A stretch of DNA of 64,000 nucleotides from Azomonas agilis. Its GTDB lineage: Bacteria; Pseudomonadota; Gammaproteobacteria; Pseudomonadales; Pseudomonadaceae. A program made the translations under genes and the position numbers. Where the stretch lies: positions 72,537-136,536 of the forward strand of contig NZ_VLKG01000008.1 of the NCBI RefSeq assembly GCF_007830255.1, given 5' to 3'. This document shows, one piece after another, positions 38,346 to 47,611 of the stretch (its first letter is position 1; every line of letters begins with the position of its first letter). The notes beneath the pieces are model-generated. The model saw nothing but the letters and a program-made list of their open reading frames with translations, was not told the DNA's origin and made no database searches.

Positions 38346-40103
38346 GTGTCGAGTACCTTGGATGGGCTGCGTTTCTGGCGTTTATTACTGATTACGCTGG
38401 TGTTGGTTTTAGGGGCTGTTATCGCGGCGCGCTGGGCGGTACAGCGTGCCGAGTACCAAGCCTTGCATGAGGCGGCTGTGCACAGTGACAGCCAGTTACG
38501 CCTGTATGCCACTAGCCTGCATACCCTGATTGAGCGCTATCGGGTGATGCCTTCAGTGTTGGCTTTAGACCCAGAGCTGCGCGAGGCCCTGTCAGCCCCC
38601 TTAACCCCGGAAATCCAGCACCGATTAAACCTCAAATTAGAGCGCATTAACGAAGCCACGCGCTCCTCAACCCTTGAGGTGATGAACGCTGAAGGGTTAG
38701 CCGTTGCTGCCAGCAATTGGCAACTCCCCACCAGCTATGTCGGGCACAATTACCACTTTCGGCCTTATTTTCAGCAGGCTAAAGTCACGGGAAGCGGGCG
38801 TTTTTATGGCGTGGGGGTGGTTAGTGGCATTCCGGGTTACTTCCTGTCCCGAGCCATTCAGGATGAGCAGGGGCAATTCTTAGGCGTCATGGTGGTTAAG
38901 CTGGAGTTCCCGGAGTTGGAGCAAAGTTGGAGCCAGCGCCCGGACATCATTCTGGTCAGTGATGAGCGCGGCGTGGTGTTTATAGCCAACCAACCGGGGT
39001 GGCGCTATCGCATGCTGCGTCCGCTGACCGAACAAGACCGCCAAGAGTTGCAGGCAGAGCGTCAGTACTACAACCAATCCTTGGTGCCGTTGGCGTATCA
39101 AGACCAGCAAATTTTGGGGCCGGGGCAACGCTGGGTACGCATCCGTGGCCCAGAGCGGGTTGGTTATTACCTGTGGAATACCCTGCCTCTGCCTGCTGAG
39201 GGCTGGAACATACACCTGTTACGCCCTAGCAATGGTTTGGATAGCTCGGTACGTATGGCCGGTGTAGCCGCTGCCGGCGCTTGGTTGGCCTTGGGGTTTG
39301 CTGCGTTGTTGCTGGTGCAGCGCCGACGTTTAGCTCAGGAGCGCCAGCGGCGCAGGCAGGAGCTAGAGCAACTGGTAGAAGAACGCACAGCCGCCTTGCG
39401 TACCGCGCAGGATGGCTTGATTCAAGCGGCTAAGTTGGCGGCCTTGGGGCAAATGTCAGCGGCGATGGCCCATGAGCTGAATCAGCCGCTTACCGCGCAA
39501 CGTATGCAATTGGCCAGCCTGCGCCTGCTGTTGGATCAAAACCGGCTGGAGGATGCGCGGCGTATTTTGGGCAAGCTGGAAGACTTACTCAGTCGAATGG
39601 CGGCGCTCACCGGCCACCTGAAAACTTACGCCCGCCAAAGCCCCCGAGGTCTGCGCGAAGCCGTGGATTTAGCCGCTGCCCTAGAGCGTGCCCTAGAGCT
39701 GTTAGAGCCGCGATTGCGCGGACAGCCGGTGGAAATTCGGCAATATCTTGACCATCCGTTGCGGGTTTGGGGCGACCCCATTCGTTTGGAACAGGTATTA
39801 GTCAATCTAATCCGCAATGGTTTGGATGCGGTAGCGGGTTGTACATCGCAGTGGTTAGAGATTCGCAGTGAGCGCCAAGGGGATCGCTGGTGTTTATCCG
39901 TTACTGACAGCGGTACGGGAATTGCTCCAGAACACCTAGCACAGGTGTTCGATCCCTTCTTTACCACCAAGCCAGTGGGGGAGGGACTTGGATTAGGATT
40001 GGCGGTTTCCTGCGCCATTGCCCACGAGTTGGGCGGTGAGCTGACCGCTGAAAATACCGAGCACGGAGCCTGTTTTCGCCTGATTTTACCCGCCGTTGTG
40101 TAA
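38346..40103 (+). CDS. dctB: Sensor histidine kinase, DctB-like (C4-dicarboxylate/2-oxoglutarate)
   Basis: The 585-residue kinase starts with GTG. Two membrane segments (about 15-30 and 300-325) flank a periplasmic double-Cache sensor domain (about 35-295, with HNYHFRPYFQQA). A dimerisation domain has H376 in AAMAHELNQPLTAQR, and the HATPase has GLGLAVS. It resembles DctB and the Pseudomonas MifS. It lies 11 bases before dctD and two genes before kgtP, so 2-oxoglutarate is the likely signal. The ligand is inferred from context, not shown by sequence. Confidence 0.88.
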   Translation: MSSTLDGLRFWRLLLITLVLVLGAVIAARWAVQRAEYQALHEAAVHSDSQLRLYATSLHTLIERYRVMPSVLALDPELREALSAPLTPEIQHRLNLKLERINEATRSSTLEVMNAEGLAVAASNWQLPTSYVGHNYHFRPYFQQAKVTGSGRFYGVGVVSGIPGYFLSRAIQDEQGQFLGVMVVKLEFPELEQSWSQRPDIILVSDERGVVFIANQPGWRYRMLRPLTEQDRQELQAERQYYNQSLVPLAYQDQQILGPGQRWVRIRGPERVGYYLWNTLPLPAEGWNIHLLRPSNGLDSSVRMAGVAAAGAWLALGFAALLLVQRRRLAQERQRRRQELEQLVEERTAALRTAQDGLIQAAKLAALGQMSAAMAHELNQPLTAQRMQLASLRLLLDQNRLEDARRILGKLEDLLSRMAALTGHLKTYARQSPRGLREAVDLAAALERALELLEPRLRGQPVEIRQYLDHPLRVWGDPIRLEQVLVNLIRNGLDAVAGCTSQWLEIRSERQGDRWCLSVTDSGTGIAPEHLAQVFDPFFTTKPVGEGLGLGLAVSCAIAHELGGELTAENTEHGACFRLILPAVV

Positions 40104-40114
40104 GGAGAAGACCC

Positions 40115-41449
40115 ATGGCTGAATCCATTATGGTGATTGATGACGAGGCCAGCATCCGTGAGGCCATTCAACAATGGCTGGAGCTATCGGGTTTTGAAGT
40201 CGTCCTGCATCCACGCGCGGAGCCAGCTTTGGCGCAAATATCGCGGGAGTTTTCCGGCGTGGTACTCAGCGATGTGCGTATGCCGGGTTTGGACGGCTTG
40301 AGTCTGCTGGATCGTTTGCAACAGCTCGATTCTGATTTGCCAGTGATTTTGCTCACGGGTCACGGCGATGTGGCGATGGCAGTGGAGGCCATGCGTCAAG
40401 GCGCCTACGATTTTTTAGAAAAACCCTTTAGCCCCGAAGCCCTACTCAACAGTTTAAAGCGGGCGTTAGAAAAACGGCGGTTGGTATTGGAAAACCGCCG
40501 TTTGCAGCAGCACAACGATCAAGCCACCCAATTGGCCGGTCGTTTACTGGGCGTATCTCCCGGCATGCAAGCCTTGCGGCAACAGGTGTTGGCCTTGGCC
40601 CCTTTGCCGGTCAATGTGCTGGTACGGGGCGAAACCGGCAGTGGTAAAGAGCAGTTAGCCCGCTGTTTACACGACTTTAGCCCACGCCGTAACAAGCCCT
40701 TTGTGGCTCTGAACTGCGCGGCCATTCCCGACACCCTGTTTGAGGCCGAGCTGTTTGGCCATGAAAGTGGAGCCTTTACCGGAGCTCAGGGCAAGCGCAT
40801 CGGTAAGCTAGAACATGCCAACGGCGGCACCTTGTTTTTGGATGAGATCGAAAGCATGCCCCTTGCCCAGCAGGCTAAATTGCTGCGGGTGATTCAGGAA
40901 CAACGCTTGGAGCGGCTGGGCTCCAACCAAAGCATTACGGTGGATTTGCGCATTGTGGCTGCTACTAAGCCAGATTTGCTGGAGGAGGCGCGGGCCGGGC
41001 GTTTTCGCGAAGATTTGGTGTATCGCCTCAATGTAGCCGAGCTGCATTTACCGCCGTTACGGGATCGGCGGGAAGATATTCCCCTACTGTTTGAGCACTT
41101 TGTCCAACGGGCCGCCCAAAAATTGGGCTGTGCGCCTCGGCCTTTAACCCATAACCAGTTGGTACGCCTGTTCAGTCATCCTTGGTCGGGTAATGTGCGG
41201 GAACTAGCCAATGCTGCTGAGCGCCATCTGCTCAACTTGGACAGCTCAAGTGCTGAACCTAATATCGGATCATCCCTTGCTGCCCAAGTAGATGCCTTTG
41301 AGGCTCAGTGTTTACGCGCTGCCCTCAGCCGTCATAAGGGTGACATCAAAGCGGTGTTAAATGAGCTGCAACTGCCCCGAAGGACTCTAAACGAAAAAAT
41401 GCAGCGCTATGGATTGGCGCGGGGCTGTTTCCTCGTCACCGATGACTGA
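40115..41449 (+). CDS. dctD: Sigma-54-dependent response regulator, DctD-like
   Basis: The 444-residue regulator has a receiver domain with D53 in VVLSDVRMPGLDG, an AAA+ domain with Walker A GETGSGKE, the sigma-54 contact loop GAFTGA (about 219-224) and a C-terminal Fis-type helix-turn-helix (KGDIKAVLNELQLPRRTL). Phosphorylated by DctB it should activate a sigma-54 promoter. Just downstream lies kgtP with such a promoter and a duplicated upstream element. It resembles DctD and MifR of Pseudomonas. Confidence 0.9.
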   Translation: MAESIMVIDDEASIREAIQQWLELSGFEVVLHPRAEPALAQISREFSGVVLSDVRMPGLDGLSLLDRLQQLDSDLPVILLTGHGDVAMAVEAMRQGAYDFLEKPFSPEALLNSLKRALEKRRLVLENRRLQQHNDQATQLAGRLLGVSPGMQALRQQVLALAPLPVNVLVRGETGSGKEQLARCLHDFSPRRNKPFVALNCAAIPDTLFEAELFGHESGAFTGAQGKRIGKLEHANGGTLFLDEIESMPLAQQAKLLRVIQEQRLERLGSNQSITVDLRIVAATKPDLLEEARAGRFREDLVYRLNVAELHLPPLRDRREDIPLLFEHFVQRAAQKLGCAPRPLTHNQLVRLFSHPWSGNVRELANAAERHLLNLDSSSAEPNIGSSLAAQVDAFEAQCLRAALSRHKGDIKAVLNELQLPRRTLNEKMQRYGLARGCFLVTDD

Positions 41450-41496
41450 TTCACCTTCCATCCCCAGCGCCGGTTCAGACTCCAAGGTCTGGATCG

Positions 41497-41542
41497 GCGG
41501 ATTTTTGCTTACGCCTCAAAGCCATTTAAGCGGATTTTTGCT
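41497..41542 (+). promoter_or_regulatory. Duplicated 13-bp element, candidate DctD upstream activating sites
   Basis: GCGGATTTTTGCT occurs perfectly at 41497-41509 and again at 41530-41542, 33 bases apart, about three helical turns. The pair lies 44-90 bases upstream of the sigma-54 element before kgtP, where enhancer sites for such regulators are expected. Assignment to DctD is inference. Confidence 0.6.
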
Positions 41543-41585
41543 GATCCATAGGGCTGAACGCCTTGTGTTTAGCGGCTTTTAACGC

Positions 41586-41600
41586 TGGCACGCCTCCTGC
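41586..41600 (+). promoter_or_regulatory. Sigma-54 promoter of kgtP
   Basis: TGGCACGCCTCCTGC matches the -24/-12 sigma-54 pattern, with GG and GC separated by exactly ten bases. It lies about 59 bases before the kgtP start and directly downstream of the dctD gene, whose product has a sigma-54 contact loop. The element and spacing are seen; use is inferred. Confidence 0.8.
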
Positions 41601-41658
41601 TCTGTAGTCTGTGCGGCCCCATTGCCTTGCGCCGCCGACAACAACAAGAGGAATCTTC

Positions 41659-42978
41659 ATGGATACTACTGCCTCTATAGCAGCGGCTAACAGCGCTGTC
41701 CCTAAAACCACCTCCCAGCGTCTTAAGTCTATTTTTAGCGGCTCTGTGGGCAATCTGGTGGAATGGTACGACTGGTATGTGTACGCCGCCTTCTCTTTGT
41801 ACTTTGCCAAGTCGTTTTTCCCGCAGGGCGACATGACCGCCCAATTGCTAAATACCGCGGCCATCTTTGCTGTAGGCTTTTTAATGCGCCCCATTGGGGG
41901 TTGGTTGATGGGGATTTATGCCGATCGCAAAGGCCGTAAAGCGGCCTTGATGGTGTCGGTACTGCTGATGTGCGGCGGCTCGCTGATTATCGCCCTGACC
42001 CCAAGCTATGAAAGCATTGGTGTGGCCGCGCCCGTCTTATTGGTGGTTGCCCGCTTGCTGCAAGGCTTGTCTGTAGGGGGCGAATACGGCACCTCTGCGA
42101 CTTACCTCAGTGAGATGGCCACTAAAGAGCGGCGCGGATTTTTCTCCAGCTTCCAGTATGTGACCCTGATTTCCGGTCAGTTGATTGCCTTGGCAGTTTT
42201 GATTCTGCTGCAACAAGTTCTGACTACCGAACAACTGGAAAGCTGGGGCTGGCGGATTCCCTTCCTGATCGGTGCTGCCTGTGCGGTATCGGCTCTGTAT
42301 CTGCGTCGGGGCATGGAGGAAACTACCTCCTTTAAGAAAAAGGAAAAAGACGAGACTAAAAGCGAAAGCTCCTTGCGGGCTCTGCTACGCCACCCGAAAG
42401 AAGTCTTGACCGTGGTTGGCTTGACCATGGGCGGAACCCTAGCCTTCTACACCTACAGTATTTACATGCAGAAGTATTTGGTGAATACGGTGGGTATGAG
42501 TAAGTCCGACTCAACGATGATTTCGGCGGCGACGTTGTTCCTGTTCATGCTGTTGCAACCCATCGTTGGGGCGCTGTCGGACAAGATTGGCCGCCGTCCG
42601 ATTTTGATCAGCTTTGGCGTGCTGGGTACTCTGTGTACCTATCCTATTCTGTCTTCACTGCATACGGTGCAAACCCTGTGGGGCGCTTTTGGGTTGATCA
42701 TGGCGGCGCTGATTATCGTCAGTGGCTATACCGCGATTAACGCTGTGGTTAAAGCCGAGCTGTTCCCGACCGAGATTCGTGCGCTGGGTGTGGGCTTACC
42801 CTATGCTTTAACCGTCTCCATTTTTGGCGGTACTGCTGAATACGTGGCGCTGTGGTTTAAGAGTATTGGCATGGAGTCTGGTTTCTACTGGTACGTCACG
42901 GCTTGTATCGGTTGTTCTCTGTTTGTGTACCTGACCATGAAAGACACGCAAAAACATTCTCGGATTACCGAGGAGTAA
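41659..42978 (+). CDS. kgtP: MFS transporter, 2-oxoglutarate permease (MHS family)
   Basis: The ATG at 41659, seven bases after GAGGAA, gives 439 residues; the earlier open-frame start at 41611 lies in the promoter region. The protein has twelve membrane segments, SGSVGNLVEWYDWYVYAAFSLYF at the start, GFLMRPIGGWLMGIYADRKGRK (MFS loop 2-3 motif) and LSVGGEYGTSATYLSEMA, closely matching my recollection of Escherichia coli KgtP. It imports 2-oxoglutarate with protons. Its promoter is sigma-54 type and it neighbours dctB-dctD. Confidence 0.9.
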   Translation: MDTTASIAAANSAVPKTTSQRLKSIFSGSVGNLVEWYDWYVYAAFSLYFAKSFFPQGDMTAQLLNTAAIFAVGFLMRPIGGWLMGIYADRKGRKAALMVSVLLMCGGSLIIALTPSYESIGVAAPVLLVVARLLQGLSVGGEYGTSATYLSEMATKERRGFFSSFQYVTLISGQLIALAVLILLQQVLTTEQLESWGWRIPFLIGAACAVSALYLRRGMEETTSFKKKEKDETKSESSLRALLRHPKEVLTVVGLTMGGTLAFYTYSIYMQKYLVNTVGMSKSDSTMISAATLFLFMLLQPIVGALSDKIGRRPILISFGVLGTLCTYPILSSLHTVQTLWGAFGLIMAALIIVSGYTAINAVVKAELFPTEIRALGVGLPYALTVSIFGGTAEYVALWFKSIGMESGFYWYVTACIGCSLFVYLTMKDTQKHSRITEE

Positions 42979-43009
42979 GCAGGGTTCTCATATCCTTTGC
43001 TGCTGTCAG

Positions 43010-43046
43010 ACCGCCGCACTCAGTCACTGAGGCGGCGGTTTTTATT
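43010..43046 (+). terminator. Rho-independent terminator of kgtP
   Basis: ACCGCCGC plus CTCAG (43010-43023) pairs with CTGAGGCGGCGGT (43027-43039), with one bulged A, and is followed by a run of T's. It lies 32 bases after the kgtP stop and just before the convergent lysR stop. Strong stem and T tract. Confidence 0.9.
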
Positions 43047-43957
43047 TATGCAGGGATAGACTTCATCAACCTCTGACACTGTCCTTGCAGTATCCGGTAC
43101 AACGCCTGTACCGCCGGAGAAAATTGCTGACGGTGAGGGCAGATGAGATATAGGGGCACAGACTCGCCACGCCATTCGGGCAGCACCACCTGTAATGCTC
43201 CCTGAGCAACGTGCTCAGCCACATCCAGCCACGACTTATAGGCAATTCCTTCCCCTGCTATAGCCCAGCGCCTGACCACATCCGCATCGTCACAGAGTAA
43301 ATGGCCTTCAACCTGTACCGAATACTTTTGGCTTTGGTGCTCAAAGTTCCAGCAGTCGTAGGCACGCCCCTTGAGTTGATACAGCAAGCAAGAGTGCTGG
43401 TGCAAGGATTTGGGTGTTTCAAGGACTGGATGCTGGGCAAGGTACTCAGGGGCCGCCACCAAGACGCGACGATTATAGGGCGCTAAGGGCAGAGCAATGT
43501 AGCTGGCATCCTGTATCGGCCCATAGCGCACGGCAATATCTACCGGATCTCGAAACACATCGGTCAGCTCATCGGAGAGCTGTAAGCGCAGCTTTAATCG
43601 GGGGTGCTGACGGCAGAGTTCGCTTAGCCGAGGCAGCAGTAGGTTGCGGCCAAAATCTGAGGGCGCGGCTAATTGCAACGTGCCCTGTAAGTCATCGGCT
43701 TGTGAATGCAGGCTTTGTTGGCTTTGCTGCTGGATGTCTAACAACTGTTGGGCATAGGGCAAATAGCGTTCCCCTTCAGCGGTGAGGCGCAGGCTACGGG
43801 TGGAGCGGGCAAACAGGCGTACCTTCAGTTCACGCTCTAGTCGCTGAATGGCGGCACTGACTTGACCGGGTAAGAGATTGGCTTCGCGAGCAGCGCTGGA
43901 AAAACTGCCTAACAGGGCGGTGCGTTGGAATAAATGCAGGTCTTCAAAGCGCACCAT
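43046..43957 (-). CDS. LysR family transcriptional regulator
   Basis: The protein has the LysR N-terminal helix-turn-helix (MVRFEDLHLFQRTALLGSFSSAAREANLLPGQVSAAIQRLE, split here across the typical start) and a C-terminal ligand-binding domain of two alpha/beta lobes. The ATG at 43957 gives 303 residues and the usual family start; an ATG five codons upstream (43972) is the alternative. Neither has a clear ribosome binding site. The target genes and inducer are not known. It is convergent to kgtP and divergent from glnL, so its target could be either or neither. Confidence 0.87.
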   Translation of the reverse strand: MVRFEDLHLFQRTALLGSFSSAAREANLLPGQVSAAIQRLERELKVRLFARSTRSLRLTAEGERYLPYAQQLLDIQQQSQQSLHSQADDLQGTLQLAAPSDFGRNLLLPRLSELCRQHPRLKLRLQLSDELTDVFRDPVDIAVRYGPIQDASYIALPLAPYNRRVLVAAPEYLAQHPVLETPKSLHQHSCLLYQLKGRAYDCWNFEHQSQKYSVQVEGHLLCDDADVVRRWAIAGEGIAYKSWLDVAEHVAQGALQVVLPEWRGESVPLYLICPHRQQFSPAVQALYRILQGQCQRLMKSIPA

Positions 43958-44040
43958 GATAGAGGAGCCCATTGGATTTAAAGAGCTTCTATTGTGCGTG
44001 GCGATACTGTGCAGCGGAAGTCATCCATAATAGGCCAAAA

Positions 44041-44057
44041 TGCACCTAAAAAGAGCA
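44041..44057 (+). promoter_or_regulatory. Possible NtrC-binding site upstream of glnL
   Basis: TGCACCTAAAAAGAGCA matches the NtrC consensus TGCACC-N5-GGTGCA in its left half (6/6) and four of six in the right half. It lies about 195 bases before the glnL start. A separate perfect palindrome TTAGTGCACTAA lies at 44194-44205. These are weak calls; the 280-base gap holds no gene. Confidence 0.3.
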
Positions 44058-44252
44058 GTTTTTAACCTATGCTTCAAGGCCTAGCTTAAAAATTTACCTG
44101 TGACTAAATGTCCTGTGTCCTATTGTCTAGGCAGCGTAAATCGGGCTTTATTCGCTTTTCAGCACTGGGTGCTGAGCAGTACACTGCTTAAAATTAGTGC
44201 ACTAAATGCCCTATTTAAGATCATTTTTCTTCCGTTGGCCTAAGGTATCAGC

Positions 44253-45329
44253 ATGCTGGATGAACCCTTGCAACGCTTGGTGTTGGAGAATCTGACCACA
44301 GCCACCCTCCTGTTGGATTCTGAATTACGTCTGGCTTACATGAATCCAGCCGCAGAAATCCTCTTGGCTACCAGTGGTCAACGCAGTTACGGACACTTTA
44401 TCAGCGACTTATTCAGCGAATCGCCGGAGGCCTTGTCCTCCCTGCGCCAAGCGGTCGAAGAGGCGCAACCCTTCGCCAAACGTGAGGTTGCCTTAACTTC
44501 GACTCAGGGACATGCCCAGATTGTGGCTTATGCGGTAACGCCCCTACGCGCAGGTGATAAGGTGATGTTATTGCTGGAGGTTCTACCACGTGAGCGTCTG
44601 TTACGGCTGATCAAGGAAGACAATCCGCTCTCCAAACAAGAAACTTCCAAGATGCTGATGCGTGGCTTAGCCCACGAAATTAAGAATCCCTTAGGGGGAA
44701 TCCGGGGGGCGGCCCAATTACTGGCCCGTGAATTGCCTGATCCTCAACTGAAGGATTACACCGAAGTCATCATTGAAGAGGCTGATCGGTTGCGCAATCT
44801 GGTGGATCGCATGCTGGGGTCTAACAAACTGCCGGTGCTGTCTATGACCAATATTCACGAAGTGCTGGAGCGGGTAGCCAGTTTGGTGGAAGCCGAAAGT
44901 CAGGGGCGCATCACGCTGGTGCGTGACTACGACCCGAGCATTCCGGAGACCTTAATGGATCGGGAGCAGATGATACAGGCGGTGCTGAATATCGTGCGTA
45001 ACGCTACCCAAGCCATTGCCAGTTGCCAAGACTGTCCAGCTTGGGGCTGTGGACGCATCACCTTGCGTACTCGCACCCTGCGCCAGTTTGTGATTGGGCA
45101 TACGCGGCATCGGCTGGTGATTCATCTGTCGATTACTGACAACGGCCCCGGCATTCCGGTGGATCTGCAAAGCACCCTTTTTTATCCCATGGTAAGCGGT
45201 CGGCCCGACGGTACAGGGCTGGGGCTTGCTATTACTCAGAACATCATCAGCCAACATCAAGGCTTGATCGAGTGTGAAAGCCAACCGGGGCAAACCACTT
45301 TTTCGATCTATTTGCCGCTTGAACAATAA
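44253..45329 (+). CDS. glnL: Nitrogen regulation sensor kinase NtrB
   Basis: The 358-residue soluble kinase has a PAS domain (about 10-115, LLDSELRLAYMNPAAEILL), a phosphorylated H141 in GLAHEIKNPLGGIRGAAQLL and HATPase motifs DNGPGIP and GTGLGLAI. It phosphorylates NtrC under nitrogen limitation under PII control. It is followed 13 bases later by glnG. glnA, often next to this pair, is not in the window upstream of it. Confidence 0.95.
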   Translation: MLDEPLQRLVLENLTTATLLLDSELRLAYMNPAAEILLATSGQRSYGHFISDLFSESPEALSSLRQAVEEAQPFAKREVALTSTQGHAQIVAYAVTPLRAGDKVMLLLEVLPRERLLRLIKEDNPLSKQETSKMLMRGLAHEIKNPLGGIRGAAQLLARELPDPQLKDYTEVIIEEADRLRNLVDRMLGSNKLPVLSMTNIHEVLERVASLVEAESQGRITLVRDYDPSIPETLMDREQMIQAVLNIVRNATQAIASCQDCPAWGCGRITLRTRTLRQFVIGHTRHRLVIHLSITDNGPGIPVDLQSTLFYPMVSGRPDGTGLGLAITQNIISQHQGLIECESQPGQTTFSIYLPLEQ

Positions 45330-45342
45330 GGAGCGCTTCCCC

Positions 45343-46788
45343 ATGAGCCGTGGTGAAACCGTGTGGATTGTCGATGATGACCGTTCAATACGCTGGGTGT
45401 TAGAAAAAGCCTTACAGCGGGAAGGTATTACGACTCAAAGTTTCGATAATGCGGAAGCGGTACTGAATCGGCTGGTACGTCAGCAGCCCAATGTGATTAT
45501 CTCGGACATCCGTATGCCGGGTTCCAGTGGGCTGGATATGTTGGCCCAAATTCGGGATCAGCATCCGCGCCTACCAGTCATCATCATGACCGCCCATTCC
45601 GACCTCGACAGCGCGGTAGCGGCTTATCAGGGCGGGGCTTTCGAGTACCTGCCCAAGCCTTTTGATGTGGATGAGGCCATCTCCTTGGTCAAGCGTGCCT
45701 ATCAGCATGCCCAAGAACAGGAAGGCATCCAGCTTGAGCCTCTGGTGGAGCAACCTCCGACCCCAGAAATTATCGGTGAAGCGCCGGCGATGCAGGAGGT
45801 ATTTCGGGCTATTGGGCGGCTATCCCACTCCAACATTACGGTGCTGATCAATGGTGAGTCCGGCACGGGTAAGGAACTGGTGGCCCATGCCCTGCATCGC
45901 CATAGCCCGCGCAAAGCCGCTCCTTTTATTGCCTTAAATATGGCGGCAATTCCTAAGGATTTGATGGAATCTGAGCTGTTTGGCCACGAAAAAGGAGCCT
46001 TTACTGGAGCGGCGGCCCAACGCCGAGGCCGTTTTGAACAGGCCGATGGCGGCACCCTGTTTTTGGATGAAATCGGCGATATGCCGGCAGAGACCCAAAC
46101 CCGATTGCTGCGGGTGTTGGCTGATGGTGAGTTTTACCGCGTCGGAGGCCATACCCCGATTAAGGTGGATGTGCGCATCATCGCTGCGACCCATCAGAAT
46201 CTGGAAGGCTTGGTCAGTGCGGGCAAGTTTCGCGAGGATTTGTTCCATCGTCTGAACGTGATCCGTATTCATATTCCGCGCCTTTCTGATCGGCGTGAGG
46301 ATATTCCCGCTTTAGCGCGGCATTTTTTGGCCCGTGCCGCTCAGGAGCTGGCCGTTGATCCCAAGGTGCTGAAAACCGAAACCGAAGAATACCTCAGCAA
46401 ATTGCCTTGGCCGGGCAATGTACGCCAGTTAGAAAACACCTGCCGCTGGATCACGGTAATGGCTTCCGGGCGTGAGGTTTTGGTGGATGATCTGCCACCG
46501 GAGCTGCTGAATCTGCCTACCGCCAATACCGTTGGGCAAAACTGGGAGCAGGCGTTACGCAACTGGGCCGATCAAGCCCTTGGGCGCGGGCAAACCAGTT
46601 TGTTGGATGAGGCTGTACCCACCTTTGAACGGGCTATGATCGAAACCGCCTTAAAACACACCGCAGGACGGCGGCGCGATGCGGCTTTGCTGCTAGGCTG
46701 GGGACGTAACACCCTGACGCGCAAAATCAAGGAATTGGACATGAAGGTGGACGGTAGCGATGACGAGGACGACGACAGCGGAGCTTAA
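45343..46788 (+). CDS. glnG: Nitrogen regulation response regulator NtrC
   Basis: The ATG at 45343, with AAGGAG just upstream, gives 481 residues beginning MSRGETVWIVDDD; an earlier in-frame start at 45274 lies in glnL. Receiver D55 is in VIISDIRMPGSSG, the AAA+ domain has Walker A GESGTGKE and ESELFGHEKGAFTGA, and a Fis-type helix-turn-helix ends the protein. It activates sigma-54 promoters for nitrogen assimilation. The C-terminus ends in an acidic tail (DDEDDDSGA). The stop overlaps the next gene by 29 bases. Confidence 0.95.
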   Translation: MSRGETVWIVDDDRSIRWVLEKALQREGITTQSFDNAEAVLNRLVRQQPNVIISDIRMPGSSGLDMLAQIRDQHPRLPVIIMTAHSDLDSAVAAYQGGAFEYLPKPFDVDEAISLVKRAYQHAQEQEGIQLEPLVEQPPTPEIIGEAPAMQEVFRAIGRLSHSNITVLINGESGTGKELVAHALHRHSPRKAAPFIALNMAAIPKDLMESELFGHEKGAFTGAAAQRRGRFEQADGGTLFLDEIGDMPAETQTRLLRVLADGEFYRVGGHTPIKVDVRIIAATHQNLEGLVSAGKFREDLFHRLNVIRIHIPRLSDRREDIPALARHFLARAAQELAVDPKVLKTETEEYLSKLPWPGNVRQLENTCRWITVMASGREVLVDDLPPELLNLPTANTVGQNWEQALRNWADQALGRGQTSLLDEAVPTFERAMIETALKHTAGRRRDAALLLGWGRNTLTRKIKELDMKVDGSDDEDDDSGA

Positions 46789-47611
46789 AACACAGCACCT
46801 GATGGTGGCCCATGACCTAACTCCAGAGGCTGATTTGGCTTTACAGCGCGCCGCGCAGCTCATGGGGTTAAGGGGGGCGCGGCTTAGCCTTGTCCATGTC
46901 TGTGAGCCCTCTACTTCTCTATCTGAGACCTCCATCAGGCAGCAGTTGCAGGCCCGTTTAGACCACTACGGCGTAACGCAGGCGGATGTACAGCTACGCT
47001 CCGGTGGTCGCTTAGAAGTGCTTAGCCAACTGGTGCAGGGATTAGAACCGGATTTACTGCTCTTGGGCGCACACCATGCACAAAGTAGCTGTGGTTTTAG
47101 CGGCACTACCTTGGAGCAGTTGCTGCCAGAGTTAGAGGTGGCGGTGTTGCTGGTGGTAGGGAATGCGGATCAGGCCTATCAGCGCGCTTTGGCGGCGGTG
47201 GATTTTTCCTCTTGTGCCAGTCGGGCGTTGTGCAGCCTGTGGCCCTTGTTGGCCGAGGACAGTCAGCTTTATGCGCTCAATGTATTGGAGGGAACCCTGT
47301 TAACCTGCCCTGAGCCGGATGAGTTGTCTTGGCAACAAAGGCTTTTGGAGCAGGTACTTGAGGATATACAGCAGCGTTTGCCCCCTAGGGATATTCGTTT
47401 GTTGGGGCAGGTGGCTTACGGTGAGCGCTACCAATGTGTAGAGCAATATATCCAACAAACCCAACCTCAGGTAGTGGCTTTAGGAGTGCATTCTGAGCGC
47501 GGTTTACTCAGTCAGGCTTTGGTTGGGGGGATGGTGCAGTGGTTGTTAAGCCAGCCACCTTGCGATGTGTTGCTGGCTCCGAACGCCTCGTGCTGCCCTT
47601 GGATTGATTAA
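46760..47611 (+). CDS. Universal stress protein, tandem UspA domains
   Basis: The 283-residue protein has two UspA-like halves (about 8-140 and 150-280), the first starting QHLMVAHDLTPEADLALQRAAQL, a typical beta1-alpha1. Family members bind nucleotides in some cases; here the G-2x-G-9x-G(S/T) loop is not clearly conserved, so ATP binding is uncertain. It starts inside the end of glnG, overlapping by 29 bases, which suggests co-transcription. It ends overlapping the stop of the convergent yqcC gene. The role is unknown. Confidence 0.8.
   Translation: MTRTTTAELKTQHLMVAHDLTPEADLALQRAAQLMGLRGARLSLVHVCEPSTSLSETSIRQQLQARLDHYGVTQADVQLRSGGRLEVLSQLVQGLEPDLLLLGAHHAQSSCGFSGTTLEQLLPELEVAVLLVVGNADQAYQRALAAVDFSSCASRALCSLWPLLAEDSQLYALNVLEGTLLTCPEPDELSWQQRLLEQVLEDIQQRLPPRDIRLLGQVAYGERYQCVEQYIQQTQPQVVALGVHSERGLLSQALVGGMVQWLLSQPPCDVLLAPNASCCPWID

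Noticed and set aside
44161-44173. AGCACTGGGTGCT dyad considered as an NtrC site
   Set aside because: The half-sites are separated by three bases rather than the wider NtrC spacing.
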